A stretch of DNA of 64,000 nucleotides from Erwinia piriflorinigrans CFBP 5888 (GCF_001050515.1 NZ_CAHS01000016.1:109218-173217); one strand, 5' to 3'. Shown: positions 1 to 10,856, numbered from the stretch's first letter. The notes: generated by a model from the letters alone, not told the origin. Numbers and translations: made by a program.

Positions 1-307
1 TGGTCACTTCCTCACGCTTTTCCGGCACCAGACAGCAAAAGTGCGGCTGGATTTCACAGGCAATGTCGACCATCTCATCAGTGACGGCCATTTCCAGATT
101 CATACGCGTTTGAATGGTCTGACGCAGAATGCGCACGTCGCGATCGGTGATATGGCGACGATCCTCACGCAGATGGACAGTAATGCCATCGGCCCCTGCC
201 TGTTCGGAAACAAACGCTGCCTGAACCGGATCGGGATAGTTGGTGCCACGGGCATTACGGACGGTGGCAACGTGATCGATATTGACGCCTAACAACAGCT
301 CTGCCAT
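1..307 (-). CDS. pdxJ: Pyridoxine 5'-phosphate synthase PdxJ (partial, N-terminal part)
   Basis: The reverse-strand frame starts at an ATG at 305-307 and runs off the left edge of the window, so only about 102 N-terminal residues are present. The start [19 protein letters not shown] and the later segment [16 protein letters not shown] are characteristic of PdxJ. This cytoplasmic TIM-barrel enzyme condenses deoxyxylulose 5-phosphate with aminoacetone phosphate to give pyridoxine 5'-phosphate, the last step of de novo vitamin B6 synthesis. It lies 74 nt downstream of recO on the same strand, as in E. coli, and is probably cotranscribed with it. Confidence 0.95.
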   Translation of the reverse strand, partial: MAELLLGVNIDHVATVRNARGTNYPDPVQAAFVSEQAGADGITVHLREDRRHITDRDVRILRQTIQTRMNLEMAVTDEMVDIACEIQPHFCCLVPEKREEVT

Positions 308-381
308 GGGGATCCTCACATGTTCACAAAAGGTTTTTCCGAGTGTACAACGTTCGCTGCTCTCAAGGGTACGATCGCAGG

Positions 382-1119
382 CTATTCTTCCGCTGCTGGC
401 GCGGCGTCTGCCGGTTTTCTCGGCAGAAACTGACGGAAAAGCTCACTGCTCTTCAGCGGTTTACCGCCAAGCCAGGGTTTCAGGGCAATACGGGTAAAAC
501 GCTTGGCTGCGCGCAGGGTATCAGCATCAGGAAATTCGCGTGTTGATAACGCACGCAGCTGGCGACCGGTGAAACTACGGTGTCCTGTCACCAGGCTGGC
601 AATAAAGCCTTTCTCTTCACGGTAGCTGTAGGTCATGCCGTCGGCGATCGCTTCGCCGCTGCCTGCACAGTGCAGAAAATCAACGCCGTAACCCAGATGG
701 CCCAGCATCGACAGCTCAAAGCGCCGCAGCGCCGGTTCGGGTGAAGCGGGATCGGCTGCCAGCGTCTGGATACAGTGCAGGTAGTCGAAGAACAGTTCGC
801 TGAAGGCGGTTTCGTGCTGTAGCACGCGTGAAAGGAGTTCGTTAACGTACAGGCCACAGTAAAGTGCGGTGCCGCCAAGCGGCAGAGCCAGTGAGACCGG
901 CTCCGCAGAGCGCAGGGTTTTCACTTCACCACGGCCGCTCCAACGCACCAGCAGCGGAGTAAAGGGCTGCAACGCGCCTTTCAGGCTGGAGCGTTTGGAG
1001 CGGGCGCCCTTCGCCAGCACCCGCACCCGCCCGTGCTGCTCGGAGAAGAGATCAAGCAGCAGGCTGGTTTCGCTCCAGGGACGTCCGTGCAGGACAAATG
1101 CGCGTTGCCAGCCTTCCAT
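382..1119 (-). CDS. recO: DNA repair protein RecO
   Basis: 245 residues, close to the 242 of E. coli RecO. The N-terminus ([19 protein letters not shown]) forms the OB-fold of the family and is followed by the helical domain. RecO works with RecF and RecR to displace SSB and load RecA on gapped DNA, and it anneals complementary strands. The gene starts 5 nt after the era stop codon within the rnc-era-recO operon, so translational coupling is likely. The C-terminal tail is alanine-rich (DAAPAAEE) and probably disordered. Confidence 0.95.
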   Translation of the reverse strand: MEGWQRAFVLHGRPWSETSLLLDLFSEQHGRVRVLAKGARSKRSSLKGALQPFTPLLVRWSGRGEVKTLRSAEPVSLALPLGGTALYCGLYVNELLSRVLQHETAFSELFFDYLHCIQTLAADPASPEPALRRFELSMLGHLGYGVDFLHCAGSGEAIADGMTYSYREEKGFIASLVTGHRSFTGRQLRALSTREFPDADTLRAAKRFTRIALKPWLGGKPLKSSELFRQFLPRKPADAAPAAEE

Positions 1120-1124
1120 CAGGA

Positions 1125-2710
<1,586 letters not shown>

Positions 2711-2792
2711 TTACCAATTTCTGAATGCGTCAATTATTCTGCACAGGGAACAGGGCTGAGCCAGTACACCAACACGATCTGTTTCGTGTGCA

Positions 2793-2816
2793 GTGGCCTG
2801 TAAAATGACAGGCCAC
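2793..2816 (-). promoter_or_regulatory. Hairpin in the rnc leader, candidate RNase III autoregulatory stem
   Basis: A perfect 9-bp stem (GTGGCCTGT paired with ACAGGCCAC) around a 6-nt loop lies between the lepB stop and the rnc start. No T-run follows it in the direction of transcription, so it does not look like an intrinsic terminator. E. coli RNase III cleaves a stem in its own leader to destabilise the mRNA. Assigning that role here is inference from position. Confidence 0.45.
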
Positions 2817-2845
2817 CCTAAGTCAATGTTAACCCAAGGCTAACA

Positions 2846-3802
2846 TCAATGAATACCGCCAATACGGCTAAGGCGAACGCCAGTTGGCCATTCTCCTTCC
2901 TGCTTGTCAAAGCTCATCCAGATAGCGGTGGCTTTGCCGACCAGGTTACGTTCCGGCACGAAGCCCCAATAACGGCTGTCAGCGCTGTTATCGCGGTTAT
3001 CGCCCATCATAAAGTACATGCCCTGGGGCACGACCCAGCTCGACTGCGGCTGCCCCGGTTGCTGATAGTAAGAACCCGACTGGCTTTGTGCCTGAGTCAC
3101 CAGCAAAATACGATGAGTGACATCGCCCAGCGTTTCATTACGGGTGGCTAAACGCAGCCCACCCGGCATCGACTCACCCTGCGGCAATTGGTAAAAGCCG
3201 TTGCCGACTTCGTTGCCGCTAAACCCACTGAAGGTCTGGATGAAATCACTTTGCTGCACGTCAGAATAGGTCACAGGCAGCGCACTGTCACAGCGTTGAC
3301 CGTCAGCGCAGGCCGGCTGTACCGATACCGTTTTGCTCTGCGGATCGTAGGTTACGCGATCGCCCGGCAGGCCAACCACGCGCTTAATGTAGTCCAGGCT
3401 CGGTTCTTTCGGATATTTAAATACCGCAATGTCGCCACGCTTAGGGTGCCCGGTGGCAATAAGCGTGGTCTGCGTAATCGGATCTTTAATACCGTAGGCA
3501 TATTTCTCCACCAGGATAAAATCCCCGATCAGCAGTGTTGGCATCATCGATCCTGAAGGGATTTGGAATGGCTCATAAATAAACGAACGCACCACAAATA
3601 CCACTAACAGAACCGGGAACACCGAGGCGGTGGTTTCAACCCAACCCGGCTGTTTATCCGCTTTGGTTTCTGCCGTGCCCTGTGCCAGTGCCGCAGCGCG
3701 TTTCGCACGGCGAGCAGGTGCCCATTTGAATTTGTCGATACACCAAACAATGCCGGTGACAAGCGTTGCTATCGCCAAAATCAGAGCAAACATATTAGCC
3801 AT
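2846..3802 (-). CDS. lepB: Signal peptidase I LepB
   Basis: 318 residues from the ATG at 3800-3802. This start is preferred over the in-frame ATG two codons upstream because GAGGAA then sits 6 nt before it and the protein begins MANMFALI like E. coli LepB. Two N-terminal membrane segments (about residues 3-22 and 59-75) precede the periplasmic serine-lysine protease domain. The catalytic Ser85 lies in IPSGSMMPTL and Lys140 in YIKRVVGLPGD. The enzyme removes signal peptides from exported proteins at the inner membrane. It is 29 nt downstream of lepA, as in E. coli. Confidence 0.97.
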   Translation of the reverse strand: MANMFALILAIATLVTGIVWCIDKFKWAPARRAKRAAALAQGTAETKADKQPGWVETTASVFPVLLVVFVVRSFIYEPFQIPSGSMMPTLLIGDFILVEKYAYGIKDPITQTTLIATGHPKRGDIAVFKYPKEPSLDYIKRVVGLPGDRVTYDPQSKTVSVQPACADGQRCDSALPVTYSDVQQSDFIQTFSGFSGNEVGNGFYQLPQGESMPGGLRLATRNETLGDVTHRILLVTQAQSQSGSYYQQPGQPQSSWVVPQGMYFMMGDNRDNSADSRYWGFVPERNLVGKATAIWMSFDKQEGEWPTGVRLSRIGGIH

Positions 3803-3831
3803 TCCCATTTCCTCTCGGCCCGAAACCGGGC

Positions 3832-5631
3832 TTATTTGCTATCTTTACCGACATGGAGAATAGCAAGGAACGCTTCCTGTGGTAATTCGACATTACCCAC
3901 CTGCTTCATGCGTTTCTTACCGTCTTTCTGTTTTTGCAGCAGTTTTTTCTTACGACTGACGTCACCGCCATAACACTTGGCAAGCACGTTTTTACGTAGC
4001 TGCTTCACCGTTGAGCGGGCGATAATATGATTACCGATTGCCGCCTGTATAGCGATATCAAACTGCTGACGCGGGATCAGATCTTTCATCTTTTCCACCA
4101 GCTCACGTCCACGATACTGTGAGTTGTCGCGGTGTGTGATCAACGCCAGTGCATCAACGCGCTCACTGTTAATCAGCACGTCAACACGCACCATGTCAGA
4201 GGCCGCGAAGTTTTTAAAATTATAGTCCAGTGACGCATAGCCGCGTGATGTCGACTTCAGGCGGTCAAAGAAGTCGAGTACCACTTCAGCCATCGGGATC
4301 TCATAGGTCAACGCCACCTGGTTACCGTGGTAAACCATGTTGGTCTGCACGCCGCGTTTTTCGATGCACAGCGTGATAACGTTACCCAGATACTCCTGCG
4401 GCAGCAGCATATGACACTCGGCGATGGGCTCACGCAGCTCTTCGATATTATTGAGCGGCGGTAACTTGCCCGGGCTGTCAACGTAAATGGTCTCGCCTTC
4501 GGTGGTCTGAACTTCATACACCACGGTGGGTGCGGTGGTGATCAGTTCAAGATCGTACTCACGCTCCAGGCGCTCCTGAATGATCTCCATATGTAGCAGA
4601 CCCAGGAAGCCGCAGCGGAAGCCGAAGCCCAGCGCTGTGGAGCTTTCCGGTTCGTAGAACAGTGAGGCATCATTGAGGCTCAATTTGCCCAGCGCATCGC
4701 GGAAAGCTTCATAATCATCAGAGCTGATCGGGAACAGGCCGGCATAAACCTGCGGCTTCACCTTTTTGAAGCCGGGTAACGCTTTTTCCGCCGGATGACG
4801 TGCCAGCGTCAGGGTATCGCCCACCGGCGCACCGAGGATATCTTTGATGGCGCAGACCAGCCAGCCCACTTCGCCGCAGTTCAATACGTCGGTATCGACG
4901 CGTTTTGGCGTGAAGATCCCTAAACGATCGGCGTTATAAATCTGGCCGGTACTCATGACCTTGATTTTTTCGCCCTTGCGCATGGTGCCGTTTTTAATAC
5001 GCACCAGCGACACCACACCCAGATAGTTATCAAACCAGGAGTCGATGATCAGCGCCTGCAACGGGCTTTCAGGATCGCCTTCCGGTGGCGGAATATCCCG
5101 CACCAGACGCTCCAGCACTTCGGGTACGCCAACGCCGGTTTTGGCCGAGCAGCGCACCGCGTCAGTGGCATCAATGCCGACGATATCTTCAATTTCTTGC
5201 GATACGCGATCCGGATCGGCCGCCGGCAGGTCGATTTTATTCAGTACCGGTACGACTTCCAGATCCATTTCCATCGCGGTGTAGCAGTTGGCCAGCGTCT
5301 GGGCTTCCACGCCCTGCCCGGCATCAACGACCAGCAGTGCGCCTTCGCAGGCCGCCAGCGAACGGGACACTTCATAGGAGAAGTCTACGTGGCCCGGCGT
5401 GTCGATAAAATTGAGCTGGTAAGTCTCACCGTCTTTCGCATGGTAATCGAGGGTGACGCTTTGCGCTTTGATAGTAATGCCACGCTCACGCTCTAAATCC
5501 ATTGAGTCCAGCACCTGGGCAGCCATTTCACGCTCGGTCAGACCGCCGCAGATTTGGATCAGGCGGTCAGAGAGCGTTGACTTGCCGTGGTCAATGTGGG
5601 CGATGATTGAAAAGTTTCTTATATGCTTCAT
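3832..5631 (-). CDS. lepA: Elongation factor 4 (LepA), ribosomal back-translocase GTPase
   Basis: 599 residues, the standard length. Translational GTPase motifs are visible: AHIDHGKS at 11-18, DTPGHVDF and NKIDLPAAD. They are followed by the EF-G-like domains and the LepA-specific C-terminal domain, ending near [18 protein letters not shown]. The protein binds ribosomes and is proposed to act in 30S biogenesis or back-translocation under stress. It is the first gene of the lepA-lepB operon. No obvious promoter consensus was picked out in the 280 bp upstream. Confidence 0.97.
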   Translation of the reverse strand: MKHIRNFSIIAHIDHGKSTLSDRLIQICGGLTEREMAAQVLDSMDLERERGITIKAQSVTLDYHAKDGETYQLNFIDTPGHVDFSYEVSRSLAACEGALLVVDAGQGVEAQTLANCYTAMEMDLEVVPVLNKIDLPAADPDRVSQEIEDIVGIDATDAVRCSAKTGVGVPEVLERLVRDIPPPEGDPESPLQALIIDSWFDNYLGVVSLVRIKNGTMRKGEKIKVMSTGQIYNADRLGIFTPKRVDTDVLNCGEVGWLVCAIKDILGAPVGDTLTLARHPAEKALPGFKKVKPQVYAGLFPISSDDYEAFRDALGKLSLNDASLFYEPESSTALGFGFRCGFLGLLHMEIIQERLEREYDLELITTAPTVVYEVQTTEGETIYVDSPGKLPPLNNIEELREPIAECHMLLPQEYLGNVITLCIEKRGVQTNMVYHGNQVALTYEIPMAEVVLDFFDRLKSTSRGYASLDYNFKNFAASDMVRVDVLINSERVDALALITHRDNSQYRGRELVEKMKDLIPRQQFDIAIQAAIGNHIIARSTVKQLRKNVLAKCYGGDVSRKKKLLQKQKDGKKRMKQVGNVELPQEAFLAILHVGKDSK

Positions 5632-5911
5632 TTATATGAATTTTATTCGCAAGTTGAATCGTTCGTTTCTGCGCAGTGGATACGGCTTTGGACATTTCTA
5701 TCATTGCACCCACCATCAATGTGCCAGCATATTACACTGTTAGCTTCGCTCACGAAAGAATACAAGGCAACAAGCGCATAAACTAAATAGCCACGGGGTT
5801 TTACAAAGAAGCGCCGGGTGAGTCTGGTGACAGACACCAGGCGCTTATTGCTCGCGAATGGGCATCCTCTGTTCCACTCGCGTCTTGCCATCTTTAAGAA
5901 AATCTCACGAC

Positions 5912-6772
5912 TTATTTAATCGCCTGATCGGCCTCCCGATAGTTGAATTTGGCATCGGAAGATAATGACGTCGGTAGTGTTAGCCTGATTACAGGCACGA
6001 CCTGGCCGCTTTGCTGATAGAAATCGCGTTGATCGTGCTGAGCATTTTTCAACCCTCCATCAATATAAAAAAAAGCCTGGAGGGGGAGCGCTCCCGATAT
6101 ACCAGGCGACCAGCTGGCCAGCCGGAGCTCATTTTGAATCGTCAGAAATGCATTACCCATCAGGTCTCTGGCCAGTATTGACTGATAAAAATAGTGGCCA
6201 TTTTCAGACGCACTTTCCTGCGTATCGAAACCACACTGATGCTGCTGTGGATTATGAGCGGTGCTTTTGTAGTGCTGATACCAGTCATGGGCAGTGCGGA
6301 TGCCCATCGTCCGGCATGAGCGACTCGAATCGGGATAAGAGGCGTGATAGCCGCACCCTTTGTTATCACGGTTCACCGTATCCGCATCCACCGGGAATGA
6401 GCACAGTACCTCAATCTGATATTTATCCGACGGAGCCTTATTATGCGGGTAGAAAATCATGCCATTTTTATAGCCATACGCCAGTCGGGTGAACTTTGCA
6501 TCCTTTCTGAGGTAAGAAAACGACACGCCGCCGCTGACCTGCGACTGCGGGCTGGGGTCCCATGAGTGATAGTGATCCGAAGTGGCGGTTGCGCGTAGCA
6601 ATACCCCGGAACATAAAAATGCGGGTTTGTTTTCGCTGCCGCAATTTTTTGCGTCGTTATAGTAATTCTCGGTGATCTCGTGAGCCGTTCTGGGTGGTGT
6701 CACGACTGATGCAACCTCAGAGGAGAAGGCAAGCGCAGAGGCTGCCAAGAGTAACTTAGCATTGATGGTCAT
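5912..6772 (-). CDS. Secreted halovibrin-like protein
   Basis: 286 residues from the ATG at 6770-6772. A longer frame exists from a GTG upstream, but only the internal ATG gives a clean signal peptide (MTINAKLLLAASALAFSS, cleavage near residue 22), and AAAGG lies 11 nt before it. Six cysteines are spread through the predicted mature protein, enough for three disulphides. Segments such as WDPSPQSQVSGGVSFSYLR and QHDQRDFYQQSG resemble exported proteins of pseudomonads and vibrios annotated as halovibrin (HvnA/HvnC) type. That family link is from memory and the activity is unknown. It is absent from this position in E. coli, so it was probably acquired. Confidence 0.6.
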   Translation of the reverse strand: MTINAKLLLAASALAFSSEVASVVTPPRTAHEITENYYNDAKNCGSENKPAFLCSGVLLRATATSDHYHSWDPSPQSQVSGGVSFSYLRKDAKFTRLAYGYKNGMIFYPHNKAPSDKYQIEVLCSFPVDADTVNRDNKGCGYHASYPDSSRSCRTMGIRTAHDWYQHYKSTAHNPQQHQCGFDTQESASENGHYFYQSILARDLMGNAFLTIQNELRLASWSPGISGALPLQAFFYIDGGLKNAQHDQRDFYQQSGQVVPVIRLTLPTSLSSDAKFNYREADQAIK

Positions 6773-6879
6773 AGGTTTAATTGCCTTTATTGAGATGTTG
6801 ATGTGTAGCCGCACTGAGCGGTAAAAACGGCGCTGAACACCGACAGACTGAAGGAGTCTGAAGAGTGAATTTCAGGCAC

Positions 6880-6906
6880 AAAAAAGCCCCGGAAGAAGCC
6901 GGGGCT
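6880..6906 (-). terminator. Intrinsic terminator, minus strand
   Basis: AGCCCCGG and CCGGGGCT form a perfect 8-bp stem around a 6-nt loop, followed on the minus strand by a run of six T. It separates the phage antiterminator gene from the halovibrin-like gene. Confidence 0.75.
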
Positions 6907-6928
6907 GAAAAGCAGGGAGCCAAAAAGC

Positions 6929-6956
6929 AAAAAGGCCCCGCATTTGCGGAGCCTTT
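6929..6956 (-). terminator. Second intrinsic terminator after the antiterminator gene
   Basis: A stem with one mismatch (AAAGGC.CCGC paired with GCGG.GCCTTT) is followed on the minus strand by a T-rich stretch. With 6880-6906 it makes a tandem terminator about 100 nt after the stop of the Q-like gene. Confidence 0.6.
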
Positions 6957-7055
6957 AAGTCGGTGGCGACAATTCAGATACTGAAATCCCACTCTGGGTC
7001 GATAATTATCCATTTTTATGCACAATTCAACCTGTTTCGATCAATATTTAACCTT

Positions 7056-7820
7056 TCAGGCCGTAATTCTGCGAAATTCAGCGGCGGCCAGCCCGGCCTC
7101 AACGTCACATTTAGCGATCAGACGCTGATAATGGGGCTTCCAGTTACGCGACCAGGATGACTGGGTTAATCCCGGCACCAGACGTTGAATCGCGCGAAAA
7201 ACTTGCGCAGACGGCACTGGTCTGAACCCGCGCCCGCCGCAGTACCCGCAGACTTTATCTACCGAGGCCCCCTGCCGTTTCGATACGGCAATATCGCTTA
7301 CTCTGCCACTGCCGTTACAGCGACAACGAATACTGACCGTCCCTCTGCCGTGACAGTTTGTGCAGCCTTTTCCACCCTGCTGCGATTTGCGACCGGTCGC
7401 GTGCGATACGGCATTGCCAGAAGTCAGGTTGACGACGAACTCCGGGATATTCACCCTGTGTCCAAGACAGACTCCGCACGGGCTACGGTCGGCAGCAGAA
7501 CGTGAGTAATCCTGCCAGGCAAAGATGGCCAAAATCCTCATGCATTGAGCCACTTTACGGCCTGCTGCTTTAGTGAGTAACGGCGAAGCGGTCTTGCTCG
7601 CGTAGCACGTCAGTTGATTAATCACCTCTTCACTCGCCTGCTGACTCATGCCCGTCTTACCCAGCCAGACATTGACACCCAAACGCGTTCTGGCCTGACA
7701 GATTGCCAGTGCCGCCATCACGTCGGCGGGACTCAGTCTTTCAGTACTGGTCGAGCAGGCGCCGTCAATGATGGCCTGCCCTTTCGGGTTAAAATAATTT
7801 AGTGCTTTTTCGATTTTCAT
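7056..7820 (-). CDS. Phage late-gene antiterminator, Q family (zinc-finger type)
   Basis: 254 residues. The central region carries zinc-ligand pairs of the DnaJ-like CxxCxGxG kind: CGVCLGH, CTNCHGRG, a CRC pair, and CGYCGGRGF. They are followed by a conserved tail (RPVPSAQVFRAIQRLVPG). This is the pattern of lambdoid Q antiterminators of the phage 82 type, which load on RNA polymerase at a late promoter and allow read-through of terminators. No phage structural, lysis or integrase gene flanks it, so it looks like an isolated prophage survivor between the host genes lepA and rseC. Whether it still acts is unknown; two terminators lie just downstream. Confidence 0.75.
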   Translation of the reverse strand: MKIEKALNYFNPKGQAIIDGACSTSTERLSPADVMAALAICQARTRLGVNVWLGKTGMSQQASEEVINQLTCYASKTASPLLTKAAGRKVAQCMRILAIFAWQDYSRSAADRSPCGVCLGHRVNIPEFVVNLTSGNAVSHATGRKSQQGGKGCTNCHGRGTVSIRCRCNGSGRVSDIAVSKRQGASVDKVCGYCGGRGFRPVPSAQVFRAIQRLVPGLTQSSWSRNWKPHYQRLIAKCDVEAGLAAAEFRRITA

Positions 7821-8030
7821 TGCCAGCTCCCTACCAAGTATCGACGTACCGGGTACGCTTTCCCCAACCGCACTGAAGAGAATACCTCCAGTTTCGACAG
7901 GTTTAATTTATCGATCTCTCTGTATATGCGCCGATCAAAAGTTGAAGCCAGGCAGATAAAATGTATTGTTCTTACGCGGGGTAAGGTGAGGAGAGGCGTG
8001 GGAGCAAGCAGAGGGGAATGCGAAACCCCA

Positions 8031-8052
8031 CCCGCGCAGGCTGATGCGCGGG
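8031..8052 (-). terminator. Hairpin after rseC, probable terminator
   Basis: CCCGCGCA and TGCGCGGG form a perfect 8-bp stem with a 6-nt loop 15 nt after the rseC stop. The sequence following on the minus strand is only weakly T-rich, so termination efficiency is uncertain. Confidence 0.45.
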
Positions 8053-8066
8053 CAGGAGGTCAATCA

Positions 8067-8531
8067 TCAGCTATCGCTGGAAACACGTAACACGTCAGGC
8101 GGCAGCGCTACGCTGAGAATAACCGGCTGAAACGAAGCGGAACGCCCCAGCAAACCGGAGATGCCTTTAGCAAGAATAAAACCACCGACGCCGCCCAACA
8201 GCGCACCGCTGGCAGCCGCCAAATCGCTGTGAAACAGCATCTGAAACACGCCAGCCAGAGCAAATAATCCGATTAATGGCGTCATATAGACCAAAAAAGC
8301 CGAACTGAGCAGGCTGGCTTCAGCAATGCCCAGCTCAATACGTTGACCGGGAATAAGCGGTTCCGAGCTGGCGATTTTCATCACATGCGCATTTTTTGGC
8401 CCCAGCTTCTCAAGCATATGGCTGCCGCAGCCCTTACGCGCTGAGCAGCTGTTACAGGAGGTTTTCATCTCGGCGTGCAGCGTAGCAATACCATTCTGCC
8501 ACGACACCACCGTTGCCCATTCTTTCATCAT
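8067..8531 (-). CDS. rseC: SoxR-reducing / sigma-E regulatory protein RseC
   Basis: 154 residues. An N-terminal cysteine cluster (CNSCSARKGCG, near residues 26-36) is followed by two hydrophobic inner-membrane segments (about 73-95 and 101-122). This matches RseC of E. coli, last gene of rpoE-rseABC. It is a membrane protein that helps reduce SoxR and modulates sigma-E activity weakly. Its start overlaps the end of rseB by 4 nt. Confidence 0.93.
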   Translation of the reverse strand: MMKEWATVVSWQNGIATLHAEMKTSCNSCSARKGCGSHMLEKLGPKNAHVMKIASSEPLIPGQRIELGIAEASLLSSAFLVYMTPLIGLFALAGVFQMLFHSDLAAASGALLGGVGGFILAKGISGLLGRSASFQPVILSVALPPDVLRVSSDS

Positions 8532-9484
8532 GGCGCGGTTCCTAAAGTAATACTGTCAGCAATGCGTTTTGCCGTCGCAGGGGGAATTTCACCTACGACG
8601 GTAATTTCCGCATTATTACGCACTTCAGTTTGCATAGTACGACGTCCGGTGCGCAACAGCTGGGGCGAACTGGTCTTATCTGCCAGCGTGACGTTAACAG
8701 AGAAGGTAAACAGACCGTCGGAGAAGAGACGTGATTCTACCGGGCGGTCAAGTGAAGGGAGCTGACGGCGGCTTTGTGCCACCTCTTTCATCCCTGCCGG
8801 CAGCCACCCGGCTTGCCATTTGAAGGTAAAGGTGTTGCCCTTAGGCAGCGATAGCACCGCAGGCAATTTGGCGTTTTCCAGCCCCTGCATCATCTTACTC
8901 ACACCTTCATCCACGGCAAAGCTCACCACCCGATACTGTTCTAGCGTTTCACCGTCCCGATCGAGCAGATCGGCGCGCAGGGGAAGCCTGGTTTCACTGT
9001 CCAGCCAGACAATATAGCCATAGCGAGTGCCGTCACGCGGCACAATACGAATCACCTCACACAGCTGATCGGCAATGCGCATGCGGCCGACCGAGACAAA
9101 ATCATAGGCCGCAGAAAGCTGGTTGAAATCGGCATAGATCACCGAAGGCAGTGAATCGACGATATGGTCGCCCTGCATGGTGAAAGGCTCCAGACCGGAC
9201 TCAAAATAGCTGACTTCGTTGCCGCGCTGAATGATTTCCCGGCGTGGGCCATCCATCTGCAACAGCTGGGCAAAGACCTTGTTGTTGATGACGGCGTGGC
9301 GATAACGCAGAGACTCAATGCCCAAACGTGAAACGTTAATATAGGCAAGTTCGTAACTGAGAGACTGGCTGGCCTGTTTCATCTGTTGTAACAGCGCCCC
9401 GGACTGCACGGGTGCAGCCGGGGCGACAGAAGAGAACATCAGGCTACCAGCCATAAGGCTGACGGCGCACCAAAGCGGCTTCAT
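8528..9484 (-). CDS. rseB: Sigma-E regulatory protein RseB
   Basis: 318 residues, the same as E. coli RseB. A signal peptide (hydrophobic core then VAPAAPV) sends it to the periplasm. There its lipoprotein-like N-terminal domain and C-terminal domain bind RseA and protect it from DegS cleavage until mislocalised LPS or lipoprotein signals release it. It lies 2 nt from rseA and overlaps rseC. Confidence 0.95.
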   Translation of the reverse strand: MKPLWCAVSLMAGSLMFSSVAPAAPVQSGALLQQMKQASQSLSYELAYINVSRLGIESLRYRHAVINNKVFAQLLQMDGPRREIIQRGNEVSYFESGLEPFTMQGDHIVDSLPSVIYADFNQLSAAYDFVSVGRMRIADQLCEVIRIVPRDGTRYGYIVWLDSETRLPLRADLLDRDGETLEQYRVVSFAVDEGVSKMMQGLENAKLPAVLSLPKGNTFTFKWQAGWLPAGMKEVAQSRRQLPSLDRPVESRLFSDGLFTFSVNVTLADKTSSPQLLRTGRRTMQTEVRNNAEITVVGEIPPATAKRIADSITLGTAP

Positions 9485-9486
9485 TG

Positions 9487-10140
9487 CTACGGCTGCATTC
9501 CTAATGACTGATTACCGGGAACCTGTGTAGCAGCCTGCTGCTGGTTGGAACCCTGGCCAAACTGCAACTGTTGCGCGTTCAGGCGACGTTGCAGCTCATA
9601 GTCCTGCAACATGGCATTGACGCGCAAGCGCTGATCCTGAACCTGCTGACTAGTATTGTTCAAGCTGGAGTTCATGCTGTCGGTTGGAACACCTAAACTG
9701 ACCGGCGAAGCCTGTCCCATCATTGGCAGCGTGTTAAACACTGGCGCGTCAGATGAGTGCCCGATAACCGGCTTGTTATATTGCTGTACTCCAACAATCA
9801 CCGCGAGAGAAACGCAGGCAGCAACGCCGACCTGAGTAATCTGAGCTGCCCACGGACGAACCTTAGCCCAGAACGGCATAGCAGCCACCTGTTCAGGCTG
9901 CGGCTGTGCTTCCGGGATCAGTTGGGTGATATTTTTTGCTGGCTCATTTTCGATAGCGGCCGCCACACGAGAAGCGATATCAAAATCGAGCCGAGCCGGG
10001 ATATCACCACGCAGCGTATCGCGGATCAGATGATAGCTTTCCCAATTTTTTTGCAGTACGACATCACTGGACAACGCTGACATCAGCTCATTGTCAACCG
10101 TTTCACCGTCCATCAAAGCGGAAAGTTGTTCTTTCTGCAT
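9487..10140 (-). CDS. rseA: Anti-sigma-E factor RseA
   Basis: 217 residues. The cytoplasmic N-terminus (MQKEQLSALMDGE) binds and inactivates RpoE. A single membrane span near residues 100-120 (VGVAACVSLAVIVGVQQY) and a glutamine-rich periplasmic tail follow, the latter being the binding region for RseB. Regulated proteolysis by DegS and RseP frees sigma-E during envelope stress. The tail ends with QVPGNQSLGMQP rather than the YQF-type motif of the outer-membrane proteins that activate DegS. Confidence 0.95.
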   Translation of the reverse strand: MQKEQLSALMDGETVDNELMSALSSDVVLQKNWESYHLIRDTLRGDIPARLDFDIASRVAAAIENEPAKNITQLIPEAQPQPEQVAAMPFWAKVRPWAAQITQVGVAACVSLAVIVGVQQYNKPVIGHSSDAPVFNTLPMMGQASPVSLGVPTDSMNSSLNNTSQQVQDQRLRVNAMLQDYELQRRLNAQQLQFGQGSNQQQAATQVPGNQSLGMQP

Positions 10141-10170
10141 ACCTCAATACCCTTCCTGTGTCCGCTATCG

Positions 10171-10746
10171 CTAGCGTTGGATAAGTGGTTGAATTTTGTT
10201 ATCTATAGCCTCACGGGCACGAAAAATACGGGAACGAACCGTACCCACCGGGCAATCCATGATAACGGCTATTTCTTCGTAACTCAGGCCATCGAGTTCA
10301 CGCAGGGTGATAGCCATACGCAAATCTTCGGGTAATGTCTCAATGGTCCGAAAAACGATCTTTCTCAATTCGTCTGACAACATTAAGTTCTCAGGGTTCG
10401 ATATTTCTTTTAGCGCCCCTGCACTTTCGAAATTTTCAGCATCGATAGCATCCACATCGCTGGTGGGTGGGCGTCGCCCCTGAGCTACCAGATAATTTTT
10501 GGCCGTGTTGACGGCAATCCGATAGAGCCAGGTATAGAAAGCGCTGTCGCCCCGGAATGATTCCAGCGCACGATAGGCTTTTATAAACGACTCTTGTACT
10601 ACATCTGGTACGTCTCCTGACGGGACATAGCGGGACACCAGACTCGCCACTTTATGCTGATAGCGAACTACCAGTAAGTTAAATGACTTCTGGTCCCCTT
10701 TTTGTACCCGTTCAACGAGAACCTGATCCGTTAACTGCTCGCTCAT
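10171..10746 (-). CDS. rpoE: RNA polymerase sigma-E factor RpoE
   Basis: 191 residues from the ATG at 10744-10746, which matches the E. coli start MSEQLTDQVLVERVQKGDQ. Upstream in-frame codons belong to the leader. Sigma region 2 includes SFIKAYRALESFRGDSAFY, and region 4 includes the helix-turn-helix LSYEEIAVIMDCPVGTVRSRI. It directs transcription of envelope stress genes. Its start overlaps the stop of the rseD leader ORF (ATGA), so translation is probably coupled. A sigma-E promoter upstream implies autoregulation. Confidence 0.97.
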   Translation of the reverse strand: MSEQLTDQVLVERVQKGDQKSFNLLVVRYQHKVASLVSRYVPSGDVPDVVQESFIKAYRALESFRGDSAFYTWLYRIAVNTAKNYLVAQGRRPPTSDVDAIDAENFESAGALKEISNPENLMLSDELRKIVFRTIETLPEDLRMAITLRELDGLSYEEIAVIMDCPVGTVRSRIFRAREAIDNKIQPLIQR

Positions 10747-10844
10747 CTGAGGTAAGGTCTCCCCCAATCTTGTTCCACGCGTAAACGAAATCCTGGTGTT
10801 GACTCAATCTTTTCGAGCAAGCGTGCGTTATGAGTCGTTGTCAT
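10743..10844 (-). CDS. rseD: rseD-like leader ORF coupled to rpoE
   Basis: A 33-codon reading frame begins at the ATG at 10842-10844 and ends at a TGA that overlaps the rpoE ATG by sharing ATGA. The C-terminus reads VEQDWGRPYLR. E. coli has a leader peptide gene, rseD, in this place, whose translation is coupled to rpoE and repressed by CsrA. The ATG lies between the -35 and -10 boxes of the sigma-E promoter. Transcripts from that promoter would therefore lack this start, and only transcripts from farther upstream could carry the full ORF. Confidence 0.6.
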   Translation of the reverse strand: MTTTHNARLLEKIESTPGFRLRVEQDWGRPYLR

Positions 10845-10856
10845 GCGGAAAGTTCC
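10828..10856 (-). promoter_or_regulatory. Sigma-E promoter of rpoE operon
   Basis: On the minus strand the -35 element GGAACTT (10850-10856) and the -10 element TCATAA (10828-10833) are separated by 16 nt. This fits the sigma-E consensus and the position of the autoregulated rpoE promoter in E. coli. Confidence 0.85.

Noticed and set aside
5643..5891. 82-codon minus-strand ORF between lepA and the halovibrin-like gene
   Set aside because: No similarity, no ribosome binding site, mixed composition; left as intergenic.
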